This document shows, one piece after another, positions 45,171 to 51,359 of a stretch of DNA of 51,359 bases. A program made the translations under genes and the position numbers. The DNA is from a virus: IMG/VR virus record IMGVR_UViG_3300049596_000773, positions 1 to 51,359 of that record; one strand, 5' to 3'. The number at the start of each line of letters is the position of its first letter. Position 1 is the first letter of the stretch. The notes beneath the pieces were generated by a model that ran no database searches, was not told the origin of the DNA, and worked only from the letters and a program-made list of their open reading frames with translations.

Positions 45171-45221
45171 TTGCGCCAATGGGTTAGGCGATGCTGAGCC
45201 ATGACTGGCAATGCACAATCA

Positions 45222-45244
45222 CCCACCTGAGACGTGGGCAGTTT
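45222..45244 (+). terminator. Small hairpin before the next gene
   Basis: CCCAC-CTGAGAC-GTGGG (45222-45238) is followed by CAGTTTT and then the ATG at 45246. It may end the array RNA or regulate translation of the next gene. The stem is only five pairs. Confidence 0.4.
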
Positions 45245-45245
45245 T

Positions 45246-45713
45246 ATGACAACAGAACCAAACCAAGACAGTTCAGGCGATGCCGTCAGGCTTCCGCTCT
45301 GGAAAAACGCCCTCGACAAAATGCGCGCAACCGGCATCGGCTACGGGGAAGTATTCGACGCCAAGTTCTTCGAGGATGAACTCCGCACCAAACGCGACTC
45401 AATGCAGTTCGGACTCGGCATGTCGGCCATTCGCCGCGAACTGGAAAAGGACGGTTACTACATCACTGGACGCGGACAGAAGGGCAACCAGTTCGTGATC
45501 GTGCCGCCTGAGTCTAACGCTGACGTGATGGGTGGCTACGCCCGGCAGGCGCTAGATTCGCTGAGTCGAGGCTTCATCCTTGGAACCAGCACGCGACTGG
45601 ACACGCTCTCCAAGCGCGACCGCGACCGCCACGAATCGCTGCTGGCAAAAATGGCCACACGATTGGCGTTGCTGAAACTTCCAATTGGAGAAGCGAGAAA
45701 GTTGCTAAAATGA
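45246..45713 (+). CDS. Hypothetical protein downstream of the structured array
   Basis: The 155-aa protein has FEDELRTKRDSMQFGLGMSA, then IRRELEKDGYYITGRGQKGN and FVIVPP, a helix-rich start followed by a strand pair like a winged helix. The C-terminal half is a long helix pair (SKRDRDRHESLLAKMATRLA). I recognise no family by name. Its start lies just after the hairpin at 45222, so its translation could depend on the array RNA. An earlier ATG (45234) lies in the hairpin and is less likely. Confidence 0.6.
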   Translation: MTTEPNQDSSGDAVRLPLWKNALDKMRATGIGYGEVFDAKFFEDELRTKRDSMQFGLGMSAIRRELEKDGYYITGRGQKGNQFVIVPPESNADVMGGYARQALDSLSRGFILGTSTRLDTLSKRDRDRHESLLAKMATRLALLKLPIGEARKLLK

Positions 45714-45853
45714 AGCCCCCGCCCATCACCTGCACCCTCTGCGGCGCGCTGGCTCGCCGACATCTGAACCTGTGGCAGTGCCGCCGGAATCCGCGCCACA
45801 TTGCGGACCTGTTGCGCCGGGTCTGGTTCGTGTGCGGAGAGAATGGGAACTAA
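45710..45853 (+). CDS. Small zinc-ribbon-like protein
   Basis: This 47-aa protein has CTLCGALARRHLNLWQCRRN, with C-x-x-C and a later Cys, and a basic C-terminus (DLLRRVWFVCGENGN). It is in an ATGA overlap with the gene before and is the last rightward gene before the convergent late operon. Confidence 0.5.
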   Translation: MKPPPITCTLCGALARRHLNLWQCRRNPRHIADLLRRVWFVCGENGN

Positions 45854-46584
45854 AGCTCCACCGGGAGCAGCGGCTTGGCGCGGGCGGCGAGTTTCAGCCG
45901 CCAGTAGTTTGCAGCGGTGGCGAACTGCTCGGCTGGAGTCACGCCACGGTTCGTCTCGTGCGCGGAAATGTGCGCGTCGCCGATGCGGTCCCAATGGTAG
46001 CTAGGCTGTCCATCGAAGTCGCGGCGGTCGAAATATGAGTTCCCTGCAATCCACAGGTCCGACCCCACCACCACGTCCGGCGTGAACAGCTTAAAGCACA
46101 GGTCCACTTCGGCGGGAGTCAGTGTCTCGAAAAGCGTAACTTGCCATCCGTGGTAGCTGATCTTCTTGGTGTGATCTGCGTAATGCGCCGTGTAGTTCTG
46201 ACCGCACACGGACAGCGGAAACTCGTTGCGCTCGTTGACGCGATTCCAAGCCGCGACCATTTGCGTGATGTGCTGCGGGTCAATCCAATCGTCGTCATCG
46301 AGGATCGTCCAGCAATCCGTCCGCACCATTTTCAGGTTGGCGACGTGTTGATAGACCGGGCGCAGGTAGGTGTCCTCGTCGTTGACGACTTCGGTGCGGA
46401 GCCGGTGCGAGTCCGGGACGTTGAGCAATCGGAGCGGCGTCGGATGGCGGTTGATGATGAGCAGACGCGCCAACGGGTAATCCTGCGCCATGAACGAGCG
46501 GATGGCGCGAGCAATCTTGTCGGGGTGCCCTCCCACGGTTTCCATGATGACGGTGACGGTCGGGTTCTGGACGTGTGTTCTCAT
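45850..46584 (-). CDS. Family-2-type glycosyltransferase
   Basis: The 244-aa enzyme has TVTVIMETVGGHPDKIARAI and SFMAQDYPLARLLIINRHP at the N-terminus, the nucleotide-sugar-binding start of GT2 enzymes. The acidic motif ILDDDDWID is at 94-102. An aromatic region follows (PSYHWDRIGDAHISAHETN). It is the last gene of the leftward late operon, behind a collagen-like fibre gene, so the simplest idea is that it glycosylates the collagen-like Thr residues of that fibre, as in some large viruses. ATG 46584 is chosen; the longer frame is antisense of the GPT repeats. Confidence 0.75.
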   Translation of the reverse strand: MRTHVQNPTVTVIMETVGGHPDKIARAIRSFMAQDYPLARLLIINRHPTPLRLLNVPDSHRLRTEVVNDEDTYLRPVYQHVANLKMVRTDCWTILDDDDWIDPQHITQMVAAWNRVNERNEFPLSVCGQNYTAHYADHTKKISYHGWQVTLFETLTPAEVDLCFKLFTPDVVVGSDLWIAGNSYFDRRDFDGQPSYHWDRIGDAHISAHETNRGVTPAEQFATAANYWRLKLAARAKPLLPVEL

Positions 46585-46586
46585 GG

Positions 46587-47345
46587 TTATGGTCCGCTGG
46601 GGCCGGTAGGCCCCGTGGGTCCCGTGGGTCCCGTTGGCCCCGTGGGTCCGGTAGGTCCGGTAGGGCCAGTCGGCCCCGTTGGGCCGGTTGGGCCTGTCCC
46701 CGCCGTCCACGCCCAGTTCGGCACAAGCCCCCAGATCAACTCTCCGCCGGACGTGGCTTTCCGAGCCTTTTGCAGATGGGTGGTGGTAAGCTGGTCGATG
46801 CGAAGGCTTGTTTTCAGGTCCGGGAAATCGCCGGGATCAGGAAACGGCGCGTCCGGCATACCATTGACCGTGCTCTTTCCGGTCTGGCAGGCGCGAACGT
46901 AGGCAATGGGTTGTCGCCAGACGTTGCTTACCCCGGCGTTGTTCGTGAACATCGAGTTGCCCATTGTTGCGCTCGGTCCCCACGTAAGAGTTGGGCCTGC
47001 GGTGATTGCTCCGGCGAAGCTAAACGTCATCTCCAGCCACACCCAATCCCCGCTCGTCAGGGTCATCCGGTTGTCGATGTTGGCGATGGCGGCGGTCTGT
47101 GTCAGGTCGGCTTCATCGAGGAAAATCCATCCGCGCCGCACGTAGGCGTAAGCGGTCGTCTCGGCATTGGACGTGAAGCCCGCGCCATACACCTCGAACG
47201 GGTGGAGCTTGAGCAGCGCCGGGATGCGGGTGAGAGAATCGGGGTTGCGCCCAGGATATTCGGACGCGCCTCCGGCATCCGGCTCCGGCAGTCCGGCTGG
47301 AATGACTTCCCGGATACGGGCCAGCGTGGCGTCAAGTTCTTCCAT
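46587..47345 (-). CDS. Collagen-like tail fibre protein
   Basis: The 252-aa product has an N-terminal globular part (residues 1-205, including DDxD-poor, Trp-rich [17 protein letters not shown]) and a C-terminal run of about 14 GPT triplets from about residue 210 to the end. Collagen-like Gly-Pro-Thr repeats form trimeric rods in phage fibres. It is unusual that the repeat is at the very C-terminus with no head domain after it. At the DNA level the repeat can slip, so length variation between isolates is likely. It overlaps the structural gene upstream by one base. Confidence 0.8.
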   Translation of the reverse strand: MEELDATLARIREVIPAGLPEPDAGGASEYPGRNPDSLTRIPALLKLHPFEVYGAGFTSNAETTAYAYVRRGWIFLDEADLTQTAAIANIDNRMTLTSGDWVWLEMTFSFAGAITAGPTLTWGPSATMGNSMFTNNAGVSNVWRQPIAYVRACQTGKSTVNGMPDAPFPDPGDFPDLKTSLRIDQLTTTHLQKARKATSGGELIWGLVPNWAWTAGTGPTGPTGPTGPTGPTGPTGPTGPTGPTGPTGPSGP

Positions 47346-48427
47346 CAGAACGTATCAGCTTGAATCTTGGTCAGCCGCCAGAGGTTGTATTTCCAGTATT
47401 CAACCACTGCGGAAAGCACCACTCCGGTTCTTCCCGGATAGGCGCTGGCTGTCGGCGAGGTGTTTCCCCACGAAACGGATTCAACGATGTAGGGCCACTT
47501 TGGGTTTTCCGTGCCGGTGGTGTATGGCCCCAGCGTCACAGCGTTGGTCAGCACGTCGCTTTCGCGGATGGCCGGGATAAACCACGGGTCACGGACGAGA
47601 TCAATGGTGCCGGGATTTTCCAGCGTCAGAGCAGCTTGTGCCGCCAGCATGTTCGCCTGGGTTCCGAATGTCTTGGTGCGCGTCATCTTGACTTCGCGAG
47701 TCATGGATGCGCGCTTTGTCCACACGATGCTCAAAGCCGGGGTGCCGTCACGGGCTGTTGTCGAGTTCAGCACCGCATTTGTAATCAGCGCCGGAGCCTT
47801 CATCTTGCCGGTCGGGTAGTCCACCACCGACAGGGCCGCAAAGCTGGAAAGCGTCGTGGTGACTTTCATGCCGTGAACGGCTGAAATCGGCTGATAAGTG
47901 ATTTCGCTGCCTGCAACCTGCGTGAATGGCAGGGTTGGCTTTGCGATCATCTGCATCGTGACAGTGACTTCGGTGCCAGTGTCTCCGTCCACTTCGGCCC
48001 GTATCATTTCCGTTCCCGGCAAATCTCGGGTTTCGTTGATTTCCGTGGCGATCAGGTCGTCGTTTTCCTGCTCGTAAAAATTGCGAATCAACACGCCTGA
48101 ATCCACCGTTTCAGAACTGGCAATGTTGGCTTTGATATTTCTGCGGCGCTTAACCGTGACGATTTCGCTGTCGCGATCAATCCGGGTGCTCGTTACCCAC
48201 GGGCCGGGAAAAATCGAGTAGGACCACATGACGCGCCCATCGTTTTCTGCGGGAGCAGCGCCATGAAAGACGTGATTCGGCCAATTTACTTCGTCGGGAT
48301 GCGGTGCAAGGTCGGCTGGAACGGCGTAGCCGGGGGCGCGCGGGTCGCACAGGATGCCGAGAATCGGGTAGTCCGTGTTGTCGGCGTCATATCCGGTAAT
48401 TACCGTTAATTTACCAAGCTGGGGCAT
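47345..48427 (-). CDS. Tail or fibre structural protein
   Basis: This is a 360-aa protein with no recognised family. Composition is beta-strand-rich with many Thr, Asp and Ile ([20 protein letters not shown], then [20 protein letters not shown]), as in tail-hub, baseplate or fibre-base proteins. It heads the leftward late operon and starts 12 bases from the divergent late palindrome, which makes expression with the virion genes likely. ATG 48427 is preferred over GTG 48436. Confidence 0.55.
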   Translation of the reverse strand: MPQLGKLTVITGYDADNTDYPILGILCDPRAPGYAVPADLAPHPDEVNWPNHVFHGAAPAENDGRVMWSYSIFPGPWVTSTRIDRDSEIVTVKRRRNIKANIASSETVDSGVLIRNFYEQENDDLIATEINETRDLPGTEMIRAEVDGDTGTEVTVTMQMIAKPTLPFTQVAGSEITYQPISAVHGMKVTTTLSSFAALSVVDYPTGKMKAPALITNAVLNSTTARDGTPALSIVWTKRASMTREVKMTRTKTFGTQANMLAAQAALTLENPGTIDLVRDPWFIPAIRESDVLTNAVTLGPYTTGTENPKWPYIVESVSWGNTSPTASAYPGRTGVVLSAVVEYWKYNLWRLTKIQADTF

Positions 48428-48430
48428 GTG

Positions 48431-48462
48431 GCGCACTATTTACGTGAGTTGCGTAAAAAGCA
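48431..48462. promoter_or_regulatory. Divergent late control site with TTTACG-N7-CGTAAA palindrome
   Basis: TTTACG-TGAGTTG-CGTAAA (48439-48457) lies between the leftward structural operon (start 48427) and the rightward virion operon (start 48499). The flank ACTATTTACG is shared with the portal site. TAAAAA follows at 48454 as a possible -10. A near-palindrome AAAAAGCAATTGCCTTTTT lies beside it (48456-48474). One factor could switch on both late operons from here. Confidence 0.7.
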
Positions 48463-48498
48463 ATTGCCTTTTTGCTGCATCCGTGTAAATCGGGAGTC

Positions 48499-49197
48499 GT
48501 GTCCTTCACCATTGCCAATGCCGTTGCGCGTCTCACAGGGTCGAGGTTCAACCTCTTCCTGACGCAAAACGGGCAGATGAGCAACGTGCAGCAGCTCCAA
48601 CGCATCAATCAGGTGCTCGAACAGTTTTGGCTGAAAGGCTCGTGGCCGGGGCTGCACACAGAGGCAACGGTGACATCATCCGGTGGCGTGATTACTCTGG
48701 ACGCCTCGTATTTGCGGCTGGACGGACTGGCCGCATCCAATGACTTCACCGCGCCGGATACCGGGTGCTGGACGAACATTGCCATCAAACCGATGCAATA
48801 TCGGTGGCAACCGGGCGGGCCGGGCTATTTCGATCCGACCGACGTTTGCGGCGTGGTTGCCTACGATCTTGGCGATGTCGGCGGGGTGCGGAAGTATCAA
48901 CTGACCGGGGACGCGGCGACGCTCGACACCTACGAATACAGGGGTTTTGCCCGCAAACGCTACGTGTGGGCGACGGCTGACAGCACGGTTGTTTCACCAG
49001 ATTGCTACCCGGCGCTGGAAATGGGCGTGCGCGCCTACAACGCCGAGGATGAGCAGGCCGACAACGCGGATGCGCTATGGGCGAAGGCGTTTCAGGCGTT
49101 GAATGATAGCATGGGACAGTTCAATGAGGGAAATGAATACGGCGTTCTCCAAACCGATCCTGCAATCAGCATGGGGCAGGTCGCGAACCTGATCTAA
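48499..49197 (+). CDS. Head-tail connector / adaptor-type protein
   Basis: The 232-aa product has SRFNLFLTQNGQMSNVQQLQ and INQVLEQFWLKGSWPGLHTE near the N-terminus, and a helical C-terminal part LEMGVRAYNAEDEQADNADA with ALWAKAFQALNDSMGQF, the kind of sequence found in podovirus connector and tail-tube-A-like proteins. It is the first gene of the virion operon. GTG 48499 has GGGAG six bases upstream; TTG 48472 would read through the late control site and is rejected. Confidence 0.55.
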   Translation: MSFTIANAVARLTGSRFNLFLTQNGQMSNVQQLQRINQVLEQFWLKGSWPGLHTEATVTSSGGVITLDASYLRLDGLAASNDFTAPDTGCWTNIAIKPMQYRWQPGGPGYFDPTDVCGVVAYDLGDVGGVRKYQLTGDAATLDTYEYRGFARKRYVWATADSTVVSPDCYPALEMGVRAYNAEDEQADNADALWAKAFQALNDSMGQFNEGNEYGVLQTDPAISMGQVANLI

Positions 49198-49200
49198 ACT

Positions 49201-49965
49201 ATGGCACGCTGGCAACCATCCTACTTCCAAACCCCGGACGAAAAACGAATGGCGGCAATTCGCGCCAATCCCACAAACCTGCCGACGCGACAGGTCCGCC
49301 CGATGCTGCCGAATAATTACGACGCCACGGGCGGGACAAACAAGTGGGGCGCGCCCAACGCCAGCATCCCGCAGTATTTGGAGAACAACCGGAAAATGTA
49401 CACGATGGAGGATGTGCCGAAACCCGGAGGTGCTACCGGATCGCCTGTTTCACCCAATGCGCCCGATGGAAGACCGTTGACGCAAGTGCGAACAAGCAAC
49501 GGCTGGCAAACTCCAAACCAGCAAACATCAGTAGATATTGCACGCCGATACGGCGGAGGCGCACAGGCGCAAAACACAGCCGTTTATGCACAGCGCGGTG
49601 TGTGGGGAGCGCCTGACACCACCGTTGGAACCGGACCATCGCAAGGCGATGTCATGGATATGGAACGGGCCGGTGCGGTTGGTCCTGTTGCTCAATCATC
49701 CAAAGACGCATGGCAGCGCAAAGAACTAAAACCTGCTTTAGCCCGGCTTTCGGCGCAGCCAAATGCGGCGCAAAGATGGGGCGGATTAACCGGCGAGTTG
49801 AACCGACCAATGGGACAAGGCGCGCTCGACATGACTCCCGAGAAAAGAATGGCTGCGGCCAATGATTCTGCCAGGCAGTCGTATGACTACTATGCACGAA
49901 GGGACGCCCGCAGGTTTGGCGGAGGCGGTCAAGGCCGTTCCAACCGTTCTAACATGGCTTTCTGA
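49201..49965 (+). CDS. Internal-virion-type hypothetical protein
   Basis: This 254-aa protein is Gln/Asn/Gly/Pro-rich and probably disordered (ANPTNLPTRQVRPMLPNNYD, later RRYGGGAQAQNTAVYAQRG), ending in a basic Gly-rich tail (ARRFGGGGQGRSNRSN). Such composition and its place before a coiled-coil protein and the giant protein fit an internal or ejected virion component. No domain is recognised. Confidence 0.55.
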   Translation: MARWQPSYFQTPDEKRMAAIRANPTNLPTRQVRPMLPNNYDATGGTNKWGAPNASIPQYLENNRKMYTMEDVPKPGGATGSPVSPNAPDGRPLTQVRTSNGWQTPNQQTSVDIARRYGGGAQAQNTAVYAQRGVWGAPDTTVGTGPSQGDVMDMERAGAVGPVAQSSKDAWQRKELKPALARLSAQPNAAQRWGGLTGELNRPMGQGALDMTPEKRMAAANDSARQSYDYYARRDARRFGGGGQGRSNRSNMAF

Positions 49966-49967
49966 TT

Positions 49968-51278
49968 ATGGCTGCACTTGACGAAAAACCAATTAGCGCA
50001 AGGTCTGGGCGTTCCGCCTACTACGGAGGAGGCGCTAGTTCCGCTGGTGGCGACATGACGGATTACCAGCGGCAATCCTTGGAGATGCGGCAGGCTGCGA
50101 CCAGCAGCAATGAGGCTTTTCGGCAGGCTGAAGCAATGCGAAGGGCAGAGGAAGCGGCGCAAAAATCCACCACCGCAGACTCACGTTTCCGCGACACGAT
50201 GAACTACAGGCGTGGAACACAAGCCGCCGCAGAATCGCGTTTTCGTGACACTATGGACTACCGGCGTAGTGCACAGGCCGGGGTGCAATCGCGCTTCGAT
50301 CAAGCACAGGCGCTTCGCGAAGAAATGGAGGCGCGTCGGCAGGAAAACGATGAGCGAACCGCACTGCAATCCGCCCGCAGACTCAAGCTGGACGTGGATA
50401 AGGATGCGCGCGCCATTGAGTTTGAGGAAAAGAAATTCCAAAACGTCGAAGGCTTCGACAGGGAGGTTTCGCAGATTGAGGCAATGTGGGGCGACGATCC
50501 GGTGAGGGTTGCCGCAATGACTGTTTCCGCAGCGCGAAAGTTTCCGCTTGCCACAGAGGACAAAAGGACATTTTCCCAAGTCGAACACTCCCGCAAGTTG
50601 CTGGAAAAGTGGCAGGTCCATCCAAAGCTGCCTACGGCATTATGGGAGGCTAGCGAGTTTGATCCGCGCACGATGGGTGCTGCTGACGCAAGGCAGTATC
50701 TCGGAACGATTGCGGCCAAATATCCAGAGGTCGCAAACGATCCCACGCTGGCCGCGACGTTGAAGGCCAAGATGGAACAGGTGGATATGATCGAGTCCAG
50801 GGCAACAAAGGTTCCCGAAGGATTGGAGCCGTCCAGCGCCACCATTGGACCGGACGGAAAGGTTTCCAGAACGTATCGCGCCCAAAAGGAGGCAAAGGAC
50901 ACCACGGCAAAAGCCACACAGGAAGCCTACAAAATGGCGGCTGACAATCTCGCCAAGGCACAGGACGACCGGAACGCCGCCGCCAAAGTGATGCAAGCCA
51001 TAAAGCTCAAGGTCACTACCAATAATCCGAACGCGGCACAGATAGCGGCAATTAGCGAAGCGCAGAGCGTCATCGACAAGCAGGACAAGATTGTTGAACG
51101 CTGGCAGAAACGCCTTGATAAGGAGGAGGCAGCATGGGACGAAAACAGGGGCGTGGCATCGCCAGTGCCGACCACCAAACCAATCGACGTTGACAGCGCA
51201 AAAGCTCTGCTGAAAGAAGCTGGTGGAGATAAAGAAAAGGCTCGCTCACTGGCGAAAGAACGCGGATTCCACTTCTGA
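49968..51278 (+). CDS. Coiled-coil internal virion-type protein
   Basis: The 436-aa protein begins with a Gly/Ser segment, then three copies of a short repeat (SRFRDTMNYRRGTQAAAESR type, residues 65-108), then long charged helices. The C-terminus is SAKALLKEAGGDKEKARSLA with KERGFHF. Its short repeats and length suit an ejected or core protein. The 3' end is inside the 127-bp overlap, so on the circle it is followed three bases later by the giant protein gene at 50. Confidence 0.6.
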   Translation: MAALDEKPISARSGRSAYYGGGASSAGGDMTDYQRQSLEMRQAATSSNEAFRQAEAMRRAEEAAQKSTTADSRFRDTMNYRRGTQAAAESRFRDTMDYRRSAQAGVQSRFDQAQALREEMEARRQENDERTALQSARRLKLDVDKDARAIEFEEKKFQNVEGFDREVSQIEAMWGDDPVRVAAMTVSAARKFPLATEDKRTFSQVEHSRKLLEKWQVHPKLPTALWEASEFDPRTMGAADARQYLGTIAAKYPEVANDPTLAATLKAKMEQVDMIESRATKVPEGLEPSSATIGPDGKVSRTYRAQKEAKDTTAKATQEAYKMAADNLAKAQDDRNAAAKVMQAIKLKVTTNNPNAAQIAAISEAQSVIDKQDKIVERWQKRLDKEEAAWDENRGVASPVPTTKPIDVDSAKALLKEAGGDKEKARSLAKERGFHF

Positions 51279-51359
51279 TCCATGCCGGACATCTTCGATA
51301 CGCTCGAAGCTCCGCCAAAGGGTGATGTCTTCGATCAAATTGCCCCCGAATCCAAGGGC
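51233..51359. repeat. Terminal repeat copy 2
   Basis: Identical to 1-127. It contains the end of the coiled-coil gene and the start of the giant gene for the second time, and should be removed when the genome is written as a circle. Confidence 0.95.

Larger units (their letters stand above)
44826..45245 (+). ncRNA. Tandem array of four structured elements (candidate novel RNA)
   Basis: No protein gene is supported here. Four units start at 44861, 44952, 45039 and 45132 (91, 87 and 93 bases apart). Each folds as an outer stem, ACA on the 5' side, an inner hairpin, CA on the 3' side, then the closing strand of the outer stem. Stem sequences differ in every unit but still pair, while ACA/CA and the flanking C-G pairs are constant. 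Linkers share a GGTTAGGCGA-like core. A frame through the whole region (44839-45204) is Arg/Gly/Ala-rich and looks like a by-product. The likely role is a phage non-coding RNA or a protein-binding leader of the gene at 45246. Confidence 0.65.

Noticed and set aside
44839-45204. A 121-codon frame through the hairpin array.
   Set aside because: It is Arg/Gly/Ala/His-rich, follows the repeat structure, and the four units share pairing and not codons.
1-51359. tRNA or rRNA genes and a phage integrase.
   Set aside because: I saw no cloverleaf-type sequence, no rRNA-like sequence and no tyrosine or serine recombinase motif while reading; a dedicated tRNA scan was not possible.

Overview
The window is a complete, circularly permuted tailed-phage genome. 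Bases 1-127 recur exactly at 51233-51359, so the molecule is about 51,232 bp. An overlap of exactly 127 bp is what an assembler with that k-mer length leaves on a circular contig, so it need not be a physical end. The gene set (terminase, a 786-aa portal, scaffold, capsid protein, a 2172-aa internal-virion-type protein, no tape measure, sheath or tail tube) suggests a podovirus. No integrase, CI-type repressor, DNA polymerase or RNA polymerase was seen. The host is not named by the sequence. The sequence is GC-rich and carries integron attC-like sites whose reverse strand reads NHALQRT, NQAVQRT and NHALEPT, a peptide I associate from memory with Verrucomicrobiota, so that phylum is a tentative guess.

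Layout. From 48499 through the circle junction to 12853 runs the rightward virion operon: connector-type protein, two internal proteins, the giant protein, TerL, a Cys-rich protein, portal and scaffold. Between scaffold and capsid lie a decayed cassette (12855-13400) and five sugar- or methyl-transfer genes (13404-17008). Capsid, terminator, fibre-like protein, an Ala-rich coiled coil and a membrane-anchored PAS protein follow. From about 21446 to 24814 there is an array of small genes and two DNA methyltransferases separated by attC-like sites. The lysis module (25289-26993) holds a u-spanin-like lipoprotein, a second lipoprotein, a holin-like protein and an M15 endolysin. From 27139 to 36744 lie many small overlapping genes plus an SSB-like protein, a frame-disrupted RusA-like resolvase, a PAPS-reductase-like protein, a replication-initiator-like winged-helix protein, a DnaC-like loader and a repeat-bearing HNH nuclease. 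A leftward block (41352-37010) carries a MoxR-type ATPase, a probable vWA-like partner, a DUF2958-like protein and small genes. Rightward genes resume at 41564 (HTH protein, a second initiator-type winged-helix protein, small genes, a ribbon-helix-helix protein, a conserved phage protein ending GIGGWRPKFGRF), then a four-unit array of structured elements (44861-45170). A leftward late operon (48427-45850) encodes a structural protein, a collagen-like fibre and a glycosyltransferase.

Three features stand out. First, the cassette array has matched R boxes from one site to the next, as real integron cassettes do, and three of its sites have stop/start overlaps of neighbouring genes in their loops. 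Second, the four-unit array keeps a bipartite hairpin with an invariant ACA/CA internal loop while the stem sequences differ in every unit, which is compensatory change pointing to a structured RNA. Third, a 19-bp palindrome TTTACG-N7-CGTAAA sits at exactly three places, in front of the portal, the capsid gene and the divergent late operons, and is probably the late-gene control site.
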